Source: DAMCZI01 sp032095175 (GTDB lineage: Bacteria > Bacillota > Clostridia > Clostridiales > Caloramatoraceae). From it: a stretch of 64,000 nt of DNA. The notes below the pieces were generated by a model that was not told the DNA's origin, did not search any database, and saw only the letters and a list, made by a program, of their open reading frames with translations. The stretch lies in NCBI GenBank assembly GCA_032095175.1, contig DAMCZI010000014.1, positions 1-64,000 on the forward strand, read 5' to 3'. Positions 50,952 to 60,389 of the stretch are shown here, one piece after another. The position numbers were made by a program, and so were the translations under genes. The stretch's first letter is position 1. Each line of letters begins with the position of its first letter.

Positions 50952-52022
50952 TCACTTATTCATATTTTGATTTGGGAACCAGTCCCTTGTGTTATTAGCT
51001 ATTTTAACAAGCGTAAGCATTATTGGAACTTCTGTTAATACTCCAACTACAGTAGCCAATGCTGCACCTGACTTCATGCCAAATAACGAAATAGCTACTG
51101 CTACTGCCAGTTCAAAGAAATTGCTTGCACCAATCATACCTGCTGGAGCAGCAATGTTATGAGGTAGCTTCCATATTCTCGCCCATCCATAAGCAATACC
51201 AAATATCAAGAATGTTTGTATAGTCAAAGGAATTGCTATTAATAATATGTGCACTGGATTGTTAATTATAATCTCTCCCTGGAAGGAGAATATTATAACT
51301 AAAGTAAGCAGTAATCCTATTATTGTAATGTTATCGAATTTCTTTAAGAATCTATCGTTAAAATATTTTAGCCCTCTTTTCTTTATAACAACTCTTCTTG
51401 TTAAGTAACCTGCTGTTAGTGGTATAACAACAAAAAGTATAGTTGATAAGATTAACGTCCCATAAGGCACTGCAACATTACTTACTCCTAATAAAAATGC
51501 TACAATCGGGGTAAATGCAACAAGTATTATTAAATCATTAACTGCTACCTGAATCAATGTATAGGCAGGATCCCCCTTGGTTAAGTGACTCCAAACAAAC
51601 ACCATTGCAGTACATGGAGCTGCACCAAGAAGAACTGCACCTGCCAGATACTCTGTGGCTAAATTTGCTGGTATAAATGCTTTAAATACAATTTTCAAGA
51701 AAAACGCTGCTATTAAATACATTGTAAAAGGTTTAATAAGCCAGTTCGTTACACAGGTAACTATTAACCCCTTAGGTTTCTTTGTAGCATTTACTATACT
51801 TGAAAAATCAATCTTTAACATCATTGGATATATCATAAGCCAAATAAGTACTGCTACAGGTATGGAAACATTATAGTACTCAAATTTATTCAATGTCTTG
51901 GGTATTACAGGCATAAACTGCCCAATTAAAATTCCTGCAACTATACATAATGCAACCCAAATAGTTAAGTATTTTTCAAAAAAGCCAAGACCTTTATTAT
52001 CCTTTTTTATATCTTCTGCCAT
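50952..52022 (-). CDS. acr3: ACR3 family arsenite efflux permease
   Basis: A 356-residue, ten-helix arsenite exporter of the ACR3 (arsB-type in clostridial naming) family. The conserved cysteine of helix 4 is in LGAAPCTAMVFVW (about 134-146), and PAGMIGASNFFELAVAVAISLFG is the typical later half. It expels the As(III) produced by the arsenate reductase encoded 12 bp upstream. The ATG follows AGGGGGATTAAGA. Confidence 0.95.
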   Translation of the reverse strand: MAEDIKKDNKGLGFFEKYLTIWVALCIVAGILIGQFMPVIPKTLNKFEYYNVSIPVAVLIWLMIYPMMLKIDFSSIVNATKKPKGLIVTCVTNWLIKPFTMYLIAAFFLKIVFKAFIPANLATEYLAGAVLLGAAPCTAMVFVWSHLTKGDPAYTLIQVAVNDLIILVAFTPIVAFLLGVSNVAVPYGTLILSTILFVVIPLTAGYLTRRVVIKKRGLKYFNDRFLKKFDNITIIGLLLTLVIIFSFQGEIIINNPVHILLIAIPLTIQTFLIFGIAYGWARIWKLPHNIAAPAGMIGASNFFELAVAVAISLFGMKSGAALATVVGVLTEVPIMLTLVKIANNTRDWFPNQNMNK

Positions 52023-52033
52023 TCTTAATCCCC

Positions 52034-52444
52034 CTACAAAATGATTTCATTATTTTTAATTCTTTCTGCTAATGCCTTAACTTTTTTCTCAATCATAATT
52101 GCTGTTTTCTTAAACTCTTCATCGCTCTTCCCTGTTGGATCATCTAATCCCCAATCTTCTTCATATTTACAAGGTAAAAATGGACAGACAACATTGCATC
52201 CCATTTTTACAACAATGTCAACCTCAGGTATATCACTAAGTAACTTAGAATATTGAGTTTCATTCATATCAACATCATATAAATCTTTTATAATTCTCAC
52301 AGCATCCTGGTTTATCCTTGGTTTTGTCTCTGTTCCTGCAGAGTATGAATCAAAAACCTCAAAAGCAAATAGCTTTCCTAATGCCTCTGCCATCTGTGAT
52401 CTGCATGAATTGTGAACACAAATAAATGCTACTTTTGGTTTCAT
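52034..52444 (-). CDS. arsC: Arsenate reductase (thioredoxin-coupled, LMW-PTP type)
   Basis: A 136-residue reductase. The P-loop CVHNSCRSQMAEA (about 9-21) holds the catalytic Cys, and the two resolving cysteines appear in MGCNVVCPFLPC, followed by DWGLDDPTG. This is the Bacillus/Staphylococcus thioredoxin-dependent type. It converts arsenate to arsenite for Acr3. The ATG follows GGAGGAGAAAT. Confidence 0.95.
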   Translation of the reverse strand: MKPKVAFICVHNSCRSQMAEALGKLFAFEVFDSYSAGTETKPRINQDAVRIIKDLYDVDMNETQYSKLLSDIPEVDIVVKMGCNVVCPFLPCKYEEDWGLDDPTGKSDEEFKKTAIMIEKKVKALAERIKNNEIIL

Positions 52445-52473
52445 ATTTCTCCTCCATAAAAAACTATTTTAAA

Positions 52474-52845
52474 TCAGTTATCAAAACATACTCTCCCACT
52501 TTTTAAATCTTCACAGCCTAAGCCACTGTTTTTATATTTTTTCAACCTCTCATAATCTATGTTACATCGCTTTAGTTTCATAGCTTCCTTTTCAATTATT
52601 TCCTTTATAAAAGGATATTCTGTAATAATTTCCTCATTTATTCTGTAATAAACATATTGAGCTACTTTGTAATACTCAATAATATTTGCATTTGTAAGCT
52701 TATTCAAGTGTCTTGAAGCATTTGATTGGTTTATATCAAGTATTACCTCTATTTCACAAACACATAAATCACCATTCTTCAGTATGTTTAAGATTCTCAT
52801 GCGTGTTTCATCAGATAGTGCCTTCATCACCTGTATTAAATCCAA
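52474..52845 (-). CDS. arsR: ArsR family repressor (arsC-acr3 operon)
   Basis: A 123-residue winged-helix repressor with the As(III) motif DLCVCEIEVILDINQSNASRHL. The TTG at 52845 is chosen since AGGAGG ends 8 bases upstream; the GTG at 52854 overlaps that site. Compared with the other arsR it has a longer C-terminus with two further cysteines (GCEDLKSGRVCF). It heads arsR-arsC-acr3. Confidence 0.9.
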   Translation of the reverse strand: MDLIQVMKALSDETRMRILNILKNGDLCVCEIEVILDINQSNASRHLNKLTNANIIEYYKVAQYVYYRINEEIITEYPFIKEIIEKEAMKLKRCNIDYERLKKYKNSGLGCEDLKSGRVCFDN

Positions 52846-52861
52846 AATGACCACCTCCTAT

Positions 52862-52914
52862 ATGCATATATTCGTTTATACTCATATATTATCTATAAAA
52901 AAGTTCTCTGTCAA
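52862..52914 (-). promoter_or_regulatory. Promoter and putative ArsR operator, arsC-acr3 operon
   Basis: TTGACA (52914-52909) and TAATAT (52891-52886) with 17-bp spacing. Between the -10 and the start codon lie AATATATGAGTATA and GAATATATGCATATA, AT-rich repeats shared in style with the other arsR promoter. Confidence 0.72.
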
Positions 52915-52979
52915 TTACTAAAAACTTCTCTAATAACTCTTCAAACTCCTTAATGCTTTGTATTAATAATTTGAAATAA

Positions 52980-53036
52980 AAAGGCACATCATCAGTATCT
53001 TAGATAAGAATAATCCTTAATCTGATATATGTGCCA
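52980..53036 (-). terminator. Terminator after the first ABC transporter pair
   Basis: GGCACATATATCAGATTAAGG pairs imperfectly with TCTAAGATACTGATGATGTGCC across a short loop and is followed on the minus strand by TTTTTATTTC. Confidence 0.7.
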
Positions 53037-53106
53037 AGCTTTTATTTACAAATTTGAAGTTTGTTTCATTGCAGATATTATTTAAAATACTTTATATATC
53101 TCTGGC

Positions 53107-54756
53107 TTATTTAAGTTGGTAAACTCTATCTGCCCAGTTTGTAATATTATCTTTATGAGTTATAAATAATACAGCCTTCGTTTTACTAATACCCTTAACA
53201 GTTTCTAAAATATACTCTTCATTTTGCATATCAAGTGCAGAGGTAATTTCATCAAGCAGCAATATTGGTGCATTTTTAACCAATGCTCGTGAAATAGCTA
53301 TTCTTTGTTTCTGTCCTCCTGACAAGCTTCTACCATCATCAAGCAACATTGTATCATACCCATTTTCTAAATCACGGATAAATTCATCTGCTCCTGCAAG
53401 CTTTGCAGCGGATATAACATCATCTTGGGCTGCATTTTCGTTCCCGCATGCAATATTGTCATAAATGCTGCCCCTAAACAACATTGCATCCTGTGGAACA
53501 TAGGCGGTTTTATTACGTAAACTTTTGAGTGTAACCGCTTCATCTCCATCAAAAACTATACTGCCATACTTGGGTTCATAAAGACCTAGAATAAGCTTTA
53601 TAATTGTGCTTTTACCAGAACCACTTTCTCCAACCATAGCGGTTACCTTATTATTTTCAAGAAGCATATTAAATCCATTTAATACTGGTGCATCTTCATC
53701 ATATGAAAAACTTAGTTCATTAATTGATAGTGGATGATTTATTTTATTTATTACAAAAGACATTTCTCTTAATATCTTTTCCTTTGGAGTGTTAGTTATT
53801 TCAAATAAACGCTTCACTCCTGCAACATTTGTCTGCATCCCTGCCATAAACTGTCCACATTCTGAAAACAACATGTCACCAGTATATTTTAGCCCTGCCA
53901 ATGAAATAATTGTTCCCAGGTCTGAGAGCTTAAAATATACAAATAATGCTCCAATAAAGAGAATTGCAATATAAGTTATTGCATTAATGCCTATGATAAT
54001 AGCATTCATCTTGGAAGATATTCTACCACTTTTAATCCTTGCATCTGCTTCAAGCCTTGTATTTTCATTATAGCCTTTAGTTTTATAGCTGATAAGATTA
54101 TGCAGTCGGATTGTTTTAGCTGCCTTAATCAGTTCATATGCATCTGTACTACTTTTGGCAAGTCTCTTCTGCAGCTCTGTACCAATCTTTTCAAGCTTTT
54201 TGCTGAAATAAGAGGTTGTGATAACAGATAAAGCCCCAAGCACGCATACAATAATTGCAAAACGCCAGTCAACAACAGCCATTATAATAATTCCACTGGC
54301 ACCCACTATGGCTGAATTCACCACATTAAAAAAGTTCCCATCATAAATTTGCTCCAAACATGCTGTGTCATTTGTAACTACTGATAAAAGCTCACCCTTT
54401 GCTTTAGTATCATGATACTTCATAGGTAAATCTATAATATGCTCACAAAGGTTTGTCTTTACATCTCGCATAGTTCCTTTAGAAGCAATAGCACATAAAT
54501 ATGATGAAACGGGTGCATATATCCACCATATGATATAACCTAATGTGAACAGAAAAATAGATCGCCAAAAAAGTAAATAGTTCCTCTCACTGATTGCCGT
54601 TATAACACCCTTTGTCCCAAGTGTAGTTAATACAGCAATATTAATTTCAACAGTACAAAACAAAAGAATACAGATTAAAAACATTTTGCTTTTTTTGCCC
54701 ATCAGCTGTATTGATTTGATTACTATAGGTATATTATAGTTTTTAAATAAACTCAT
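53107..54756 (-). CDS. ABC exporter half-transporter (pair 1, second gene)
   Basis: A 549-residue fused permease-ATPase. About six helices (1-310) are followed by an ATPase domain with Walker A GESGSGKST (about 376-384), signature LSGGQKQR, Walker B ILLLDEITSALD and the switch histidine in ITHK. It starts ATG inside the ATGA that ends the previous gene, so the pair is translationally coupled and probably forms a heterodimer. The substrate is unknown; drug or peptide export is typical of such pairs. Confidence 0.88.
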   Translation of the reverse strand: MSLFKNYNIPIVIKSIQLMGKKSKMFLICILLFCTVEINIAVLTTLGTKGVITAISERNYLLFWRSIFLFTLGYIIWWIYAPVSSYLCAIASKGTMRDVKTNLCEHIIDLPMKYHDTKAKGELLSVVTNDTACLEQIYDGNFFNVVNSAIVGASGIIIMAVVDWRFAIIVCVLGALSVITTSYFSKKLEKIGTELQKRLAKSSTDAYELIKAAKTIRLHNLISYKTKGYNENTRLEADARIKSGRISSKMNAIIIGINAITYIAILFIGALFVYFKLSDLGTIISLAGLKYTGDMLFSECGQFMAGMQTNVAGVKRLFEITNTPKEKILREMSFVINKINHPLSINELSFSYDEDAPVLNGFNMLLENNKVTAMVGESGSGKSTIIKLILGLYEPKYGSIVFDGDEAVTLKSLRNKTAYVPQDAMLFRGSIYDNIACGNENAAQDDVISAAKLAGADEFIRDLENGYDTMLLDDGRSLSGGQKQRIAISRALVKNAPILLLDEITSALDMQNEEYILETVKGISKTKAVLFITHKDNITNWADRVYQLK

Positions 54757-56375
54757 ACTATTTCAGCTCCCTTCAAATTTATAACCTCATCAGCAATATC
54801 AATAAGTGACTTACGGTGAGCAGAAATAATAATCAGTTTTTTCTTTGACATCTTTTTAATTACATCTAAAACCATACTCTCTGTTTGAATATCAAGTGAT
54901 GATGTAGGTTCATCAAGCAGCCAGACAGTGCTGTTTGACAAAATTGTTCTGGCAAGAGACAAACGCTGTTTTTGACCACCTGAAAGATCAGCATTCCCTT
55001 CCCCGAGCATAGTGTTATATCCATCTGGCAGTGCCCTTGCGAATTCACCTGCTCCGGCTATTTCAATTGCCTCTATTACTTCTTCATCAGAAGCATTAAT
55101 TCTTGCAATCCTTACATTCTCTATCAAGGACATGCTGAAAAGATATGTATCCTGTGATACTACAGAAACATTTCCATTTACATCTACACTGCCACATTCA
55201 GGCTGATAAAGCTTTGCTATTAAATCAAGCAGTGTTGTTTTTCCTGATCCTGATTCTCCACATATTGCAATTATTCCACTGCCGTTATGATGCAGTGAAA
55301 ATCCCTGTATAATTGGTTTATCATCTAAATACCCAAAGGATAGATCATTAATATTAATATTAGGTGTATTTGAAAATATCATTTTGGGTATTTCCTGAAC
55401 TTGAGGAATTTCTTCCAGTCTTTTTATACGGTTTATTGATGCAGCAGACTCATTAAGGCTATTCAACATGAATGGAAAGTATACAGTTGGACCTATAATA
55501 TAGCTTAACAAATCAAAAATAGCAACAAAAGCCCCTGATGTTAAATTACCGCGCATTACCATATAACCTGCAAAAATCATGAAAACAATACGAGGAATAC
55601 TGGATGTCGATGAACAAGCAGGCTGTAGAAGTGCTCTCCATATTGATATTTTCATTTCAGTTTTATATACATTGTCATACTGCTCATAAATTTTACTTCT
55701 AATTTGTTTTTCCATCATAAATGACTTAATTACAGGAATCTGCGATAATGCCTGTTCAACTGCTGATAAAGCCTCACCCCTGCGGTCGGCATTTAAAGAA
55801 TATAGCCTGTTCATTTTACGATTTAGGAATAGAGTGAAGAACATACCAATGGGAGTGTATGCAAAAGTCACTATTACAAGGAGAGGATTGACACAAACCA
55901 AATAGACAGCAGTCCCCAATGCCATTGCAGCCTGTGAAAAAAGGCCAATTAAATCCTCCGAAATAAAGTTACATACAATTCCTGTATCAGTATTTACTGA
56001 TGACAGTGTATCGCCAGACTTTAGTTTTACTATTTCTCCATACTCTGCATGAAGTAGAATTTTGTAAATGTGTCGCTTTAGGTCTGCTGAAACATTTGCA
56101 GACAGCTTTGAAACACAAACACCCCTGATATAACTCAAGGTAATGTTTACAGATATCAAAATCACAAACATAACCAGGGAGTCCATGATTTTCCCCATCC
56201 TGCCATCTAAAGAGCTATCAATCAACATTTGTGTTACTCTGGCATTTAAAAGACCAATTCCTACTAGTACCAGTGAAATAATCACTGCAGTTATATACCA
56301 CTTTTTATATGATTTTATAAATTTAAATAGAAATGAAAATGCAGATTTATAATTTGATTCTTTATTTTTGGGCAT
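54753..56375 (-). CDS. ABC exporter half-transporter (pair 1, first gene)
   Basis: A 540-residue fused permease-ATPase with Walker A GESGSGKTT, signature LSGGQKQR, Walker B VWLLDEPTSSLD and ISAHRKSL. Both members of the pair keep the catalytic Glu, so neither site looks degenerate. The ATG follows AAAGGTAGGTATTTTT. The 200-nt leader upstream contains a short leader peptide and hairpins, suggesting attenuation control as in bmrCD-like multidrug exporters (inference). Confidence 0.88.
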   Translation of the reverse strand: MPKNKESNYKSAFSFLFKFIKSYKKWYITAVIISLVLVGIGLLNARVTQMLIDSSLDGRMGKIMDSLVMFVILISVNITLSYIRGVCVSKLSANVSADLKRHIYKILLHAEYGEIVKLKSGDTLSSVNTDTGIVCNFISEDLIGLFSQAAMALGTAVYLVCVNPLLVIVTFAYTPIGMFFTLFLNRKMNRLYSLNADRRGEALSAVEQALSQIPVIKSFMMEKQIRSKIYEQYDNVYKTEMKISIWRALLQPACSSTSSIPRIVFMIFAGYMVMRGNLTSGAFVAIFDLLSYIIGPTVYFPFMLNSLNESAASINRIKRLEEIPQVQEIPKMIFSNTPNININDLSFGYLDDKPIIQGFSLHHNGSGIIAICGESGSGKTTLLDLIAKLYQPECGSVDVNGNVSVVSQDTYLFSMSLIENVRIARINASDEEVIEAIEIAGAGEFARALPDGYNTMLGEGNADLSGGQKQRLSLARTILSNSTVWLLDEPTSSLDIQTESMVLDVIKKMSKKKLIIISAHRKSLIDIADEVINLKGAEIV

Positions 56376-56397
56376 AAAAATACCTACCTTTCTAACA

Positions 56398-56433
56398 AGT
56401 TATGAATTGCTTCTACTGAAGCCTTCATAACTT
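56398..56433 (-). promoter_or_regulatory. Stable hairpin next to the ribosome site of ABC pair 1
   Basis: AAGTTATGAA/TTCATAACTT gives a perfect 10-bp outer stem enclosing a GCTTC/GAAGC inner stem with loop AGTA. It ends about 10 bases before the AAAGG ribosome site, where it could mask or expose translation or compete with the upstream terminator hairpin. Confidence 0.6.
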
Positions 56434-56450
56434 CAACAAAATTGCATAAC

Positions 56451-56473
56451 AATAAAACCCTGAAATTTCAGAG
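56451..56473 (-). terminator. Leader terminator (attenuator) of ABC pair 1
   Basis: CTCTGA/TCAGGG stem around AAATT, followed on the minus strand by TTTTATT. It lies between the leader peptide and the ABC gene. A neighbouring palindrome CTTGTAAAATTTACAAG (56497-56481) just upstream could be the alternative structure. Confidence 0.55.
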
Positions 56474-56503
56474 CTATTCCCTTGTAAATTTTACAAGTTG
56501 TTA

Positions 56504-56548
56504 TTAGCGAATTCTGTTGTTGTTAAAAAGATAAGCACATCTTCTCAT
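56504..56548 (-). CDS. Leader peptide (14 residues) before ABC pair 1
   Basis: It encodes MRRCAYLFNNNRIR, then TAA TAA. The ATG is 10 bases after AAAGG and about 30 nt downstream of the predicted transcription start. It is located between a strong promoter and a terminator-like hairpin, as expected for ribosome-mediated attenuation (compare the BmrB leader in Bacillus). Whether it is translated is not known. Confidence 0.5.
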   Translation of the reverse strand: MRRCAYLFNNNRIR

Positions 56549-56583
56549 TAGCTTATATCCTTTACCTTTCTTAGTATATATAA

Positions 56584-56612
56584 ATTATAGCATATAATGT
56601 TTATAATGTTAA
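56584..56612 (-). promoter_or_regulatory. Promoter of ABC pair 1
   Basis: TTAACA (56612-56607) and TATAAT (56589-56584) are separated by exactly 17 bp; the predicted transcript would start near 56577, giving a leader of about 200 nt. Confidence 0.7.
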
Positions 56613-56711
56613 AATATTTATATCAAGCATATTACCTATAACTCAATATTTTCAGACTTTTCTTCTTTGTCCATACATAAAAATTATATTGTTCAATACC
56701 ATTCATATAGC

Positions 56712-58511
56712 TTATTGTTGTGCTTCAATATACCACTTACTCTGTGACTTGAACATTGCAGCATATTTTCCGTCTTTCTCCATAAGCTCATCATGGGTTC
56801 CTATTTCAGATATTTCGCCATTATCTATAACCACAATTCTGTCTGCAATTTTTGCTGCTCCCAACCTGTGGGTTACAATAATAGCTGTTTTACCCTTTGA
56901 CATATCTGAAAACTTTTTATATATCTTTGTTTCTTCAATTGGATCAATGGCTGCTGTTGGTTCATCCAGCACTATTACATCATTAGCCTTGTAGAATCCT
57001 CTGGCTATTGCTATTCTCTGCCATTGTCCTCCTGATAAATCTATACCATCAAACTCACGTGAAAGCATTGTTTCATAAGATTCCTTAAACTTTTCTCCAT
57101 CCAAGAGTAAATCTGCCTTATCTGCAGCATGCTCCAACATTGCATCATTAAACTTGCCAATATCCCTTAAATCACTTATGGATATGTTTTCACCCAGGCT
57201 CATTTTATATCTTTGATATTTTTGAAATACTGCTGATATATTGTTGTATAAGGATTTTGCAGAAATTCTTGCTGTATCTACTCCTCCGAATATTACTTTA
57301 CCATCATTGGGGACATACAGGCCTATTATAAGATTAACCAAAGTAGTTTTTCCTGCTCCGTTTTCTCCAACTATTGCAATTGTTTCTTCAGGATTGATCT
57401 TTAGGTTAACATTGCTTAATGTTTTTTTCTCAGCACCAGGGTATTTAAAAGAAACATTTTTTAAGGATATGCCGGGAACCCCATTTATAGGTATATCCTC
57501 CCCACTTCTTTCAGGCATTTCAAGAAATCTTATCAAATTTCTTATGGTTCCCAGGCTTCCAGTGAGCCTTCCAATAAAGACACATATAATTTCCTCCATT
57601 GTGTTAAACATTCTTACCAATGAAGCAAATACAGCTCCAAAAGCTCCCACAGAAATATCTCCTTTAACCAATGAGTTTACAAGAAGATATAATACTCCCA
57701 TGTAGCCTAAAAGGGTTATACATTTCATACCAATTTCTATAAGCCCTGATTTCTTTTCAGCTGTCCAGGTTTTCCTGTCAAGAAGTCTTAGAGATGATAC
57801 ATATAGATTTTTGAAATATCCAAATGCACCTAAAAATCTCGTTTCCTTATAATACTCCCTATCAACGATACACTTTTCGTAATATTCATATTGCCTTCTT
57901 ATAGGAGCTGATTCATAGGCTAGTTTTGTAAACACCCTAACTCTTATAAATTGAGTTAGTGCCACCGGTATGAATATTAATAACAATGATAGAGCAAGTA
58001 ATGGTTTTAAGCTATAAAGGTATATCGCCATGAAAATAAAAAATGGAAGGTAGAATGTCAACAGGTTCGAGGTCAGAAAGAAGAAAAATGCGCTACTATA
58101 TGCCCCCTCATCAGCCTTGTTTATGTCATCTAAAGCAGAGGGATTTTCAAAGGTCAATGCATCCAACCTTCCAGCCTTTTCATGAATCTTACCCCCGATA
58201 TATCCTACAGTTCTATCTGCTACATCCTCACCAATCAAATTATGAGCACCATTCAATATTTGATTTGCTATTAACGCCGCTCCTAAACCAAGAGCCAGCA
58301 AAATTACCTTTTCTAATACTCCTCCAGTGCTCACCAAATCTGTTATAGAATCAAAAAATTTTTGAGTTATATATGTATTAATGCCCTGTGAAATACCATG
58401 TAGAACAGCTATTATTGTACTAATGATAAAATAAATGGGGCATGCCTTGAAAGCCATAGGAATTATTTTGTACCCTATTTTAAAAATAGAAATATCTTTT
58501 TTGTTCTTCAT
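56712..58511 (-). CDS. ABC exporter half-transporter (pair 2, second gene)
   Basis: A 599-residue fused permease-ATPase. The N-terminal membrane domain (about 1-330) is followed by an ATPase with Walker A GENGAGKTT, signature LSGGQWQRIAIARGF, Walker B VIVLDEPTAAIDP and VTHRLG. LSGGQWQR is common in exporters associated with peptide products. ATG 58511 shares a base with the stop of the upstream gene (TAATG), so translation is coupled. Confidence 0.88.
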   Translation of the reverse strand: MKNKKDISIFKIGYKIIPMAFKACPIYFIISTIIAVLHGISQGINTYITQKFFDSITDLVSTGGVLEKVILLALGLGAALIANQILNGAHNLIGEDVADRTVGYIGGKIHEKAGRLDALTFENPSALDDINKADEGAYSSAFFFFLTSNLLTFYLPFFIFMAIYLYSLKPLLALSLLLIFIPVALTQFIRVRVFTKLAYESAPIRRQYEYYEKCIVDREYYKETRFLGAFGYFKNLYVSSLRLLDRKTWTAEKKSGLIEIGMKCITLLGYMGVLYLLVNSLVKGDISVGAFGAVFASLVRMFNTMEEIICVFIGRLTGSLGTIRNLIRFLEMPERSGEDIPINGVPGISLKNVSFKYPGAEKKTLSNVNLKINPEETIAIVGENGAGKTTLVNLIIGLYVPNDGKVIFGGVDTARISAKSLYNNISAVFQKYQRYKMSLGENISISDLRDIGKFNDAMLEHAADKADLLLDGEKFKESYETMLSREFDGIDLSGGQWQRIAIARGFYKANDVIVLDEPTAAIDPIEETKIYKKFSDMSKGKTAIIVTHRLGAAKIADRIVVIDNGEISEIGTHDELMEKDGKYAAMFKSQSKWYIEAQQ

Positions 58512-60310
58512 TATAGATACCAACTCCTTTGATTCTCATACATTTGGGCATACACACCATTTCCCTCCATAAGCTCTTCGTGTGAACCTTTTTCTATTAT
58601 TGTGCCGTTCTCTAAAACGAAAATTTCATTAGCTAGTTTAGTTGAGCCAAGCCTATGGCTTATAAATATGGTTGTTGAACCCCTGCTTATTTCCTTAAAT
58701 TCATCATAAATATTACTTTCACTTATAGGATCAAGTGCAGCAGTAGGCTCGTCCAATATTCGAAAAGAAGCAGCACTTATAATTGACCTTGCCAAAGCTA
58801 TTCTTTGCCACTGACCTCCAGATAAATCCTGACCATCCTCCTTAATTTTGCCAAGAGGTGTGTCAAGTCCTTTTGGTAATACATAAACAGCATCCCCCAT
58901 GTCCATTAATTTTACTGCATCGATAATTTTCCCTTCTTGAAGTTCCTCTCCCATTCCGTTAACATTACCTAGGGAAACGTTATCCTTTATAGAAATAAAG
59001 TATTTTGTAAAATCTTGATAAACGATTGAACACATGGATTTTAGCTGACTTAGCTTATAATCCTTAATACTTTTGCCATTTATTAAAATATCACCTTCAA
59101 ATTCATCATAAAGACCTGTTATAAGCTTGGTTATAGTTGTTTTTCCGGCACCATTTGTACCAACAAAGGCATAGTGCTTTCCTTTATCAATCTTAAACGA
59201 TATGTTCTTTAATATATAATTATCTGTACCTGGATATTTAAAGAACACATTCTTAAATTCTAATGAATCCACTTCCAGTATCTCAGATGAAGGCAAGTCT
59301 ACCGCATCCTCTAATTCATCCAGTTTATTAAAATTGCTTAAGTCTTTTAAGTATTCCATTCCCTTTGATAATTCATCTGCATAATTGCTCAACCTAAAGG
59401 ACATAATTCTAGTCAATTCTAAAAGTCCATTAGCAATGGATATAAACATACCAACAGATAAAAGCTTATCATATACAGGTTTTATAAGTATAATAATCAT
59501 AAGTATCGAAATTGCAGCAGTAACTATACTTCCACCCTTTACTTTAACAAAATTTTTTAATCTTGCTTCGAATTGAAGCTTTCTAGCAGTTTCATATTGA
59601 CTTTTCCACTTTTCATTAATCTTATCCGTGTATCTAAAAAGAGTCCTCTCAAAAACCGCTTCTCTGCCTAGTAGTACCTCTCTTAAATATTCATGCATTC
59701 TTTCATACTTAGATACCTCTCTACTTGCTTCATAGGATGCCTTCCCGCATTTAATAGACAAGAAAACAATAGGAATACTCATAAGCATAATCAAAATGGC
59801 TGCCCACCATACCTTAGTTACCAATATAGCTAAAAGCCCTAACACCCTTAGAAGTATTGCGAAGAAAGACAAGACATTTAGATATGCATTTTTCAGTTTT
59901 ATTTCAGGATTTTTTGAAACTCTAGATATCAAATCCCATGACTCTTGATTTTCCACATGCTTATATTTAAGCTTTGCAATTTTTTCTATAATACTAATTC
60001 TAAAGCTTTCCCTTAATTTAAATTCAAGCTTTACCTCTATGAATTTTATAACCTGGTTAGATATCCATGAATAAGCTATAAGAATGATCAACAAACTTAT
60101 TGGAATCAGTATGTTTATAATCTCCTTTTCTCTACCGACAACTTGTATTGCAGTATCTAGAAATATTGCTGTTACCAACACTTGAATACTTGGAATAAGT
60201 CCCTCAGTTAACTTTTGAAATGCTATTAATCCAGAGTAAGTCTTTGAGCATCTAAATGGTATTTTTATCATATCAACCATACTATAATCTTTACCCTTCA
60301 AACTTTTCAC
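58511..60310 (-). CDS. ABC exporter half-transporter (pair 2, first gene)
   Basis: A 599-residue fused permease-ATPase of the same length and type as its partner: Walker A GTNGAGKTT, LSGGQWQRIALARS, Walker B FRILDEPTAALDP, ISHRLGS. The GTG at 60310 is preceded only by a weak AGAAAGAA; an internal ATG (MVDMIKI) is an alternative start. With its partner it probably forms a heterodimeric exporter. No precursor peptide or modifying enzyme was found beside it. Confidence 0.87.
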   Translation of the reverse strand: MKSLKGKDYSMVDMIKIPFRCSKTYSGLIAFQKLTEGLIPSIQVLVTAIFLDTAIQVVGREKEIINILIPISLLIILIAYSWISNQVIKFIEVKLEFKLRESFRISIIEKIAKLKYKHVENQESWDLISRVSKNPEIKLKNAYLNVLSFFAILLRVLGLLAILVTKVWWAAILIMLMSIPIVFLSIKCGKASYEASREVSKYERMHEYLREVLLGREAVFERTLFRYTDKINEKWKSQYETARKLQFEARLKNFVKVKGGSIVTAAISILMIIILIKPVYDKLLSVGMFISIANGLLELTRIMSFRLSNYADELSKGMEYLKDLSNFNKLDELEDAVDLPSSEILEVDSLEFKNVFFKYPGTDNYILKNISFKIDKGKHYAFVGTNGAGKTTITKLITGLYDEFEGDILINGKSIKDYKLSQLKSMCSIVYQDFTKYFISIKDNVSLGNVNGMGEELQEGKIIDAVKLMDMGDAVYVLPKGLDTPLGKIKEDGQDLSGGQWQRIALARSIISAASFRILDEPTAALDPISESNIYDEFKEISRGSTTIFISHRLGSTKLANEIFVLENGTIIEKGSHEELMEGNGVYAQMYENQRSWYL

Positions 60311-60389
60311 TTCTTTCTGGTTTTATATCTTGATTTCTATAATATTAAAAATAGCTTGGGAATCTGTTAGATATTTAGCTGTAAAATAC

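Larger units (their letters stand above)
56376..56711. other. 336-bp gap between the two ABC pairs
   Basis: It holds the promoter, leader peptide and hairpins that precede ABC pair 1 (described separately), and about 100 bp of AT-rich DNA after the last gene of ABC pair 2 in which I see no clear terminator. Confidence 0.5.

Noticed and set aside
56424..56467. A second short frame (MKASVEAIHNLLER) in the leader of ABC pair 1.
   Set aside because: It has no ribosome site and lies inside the 10-bp hairpin, so it is better explained by RNA structure.
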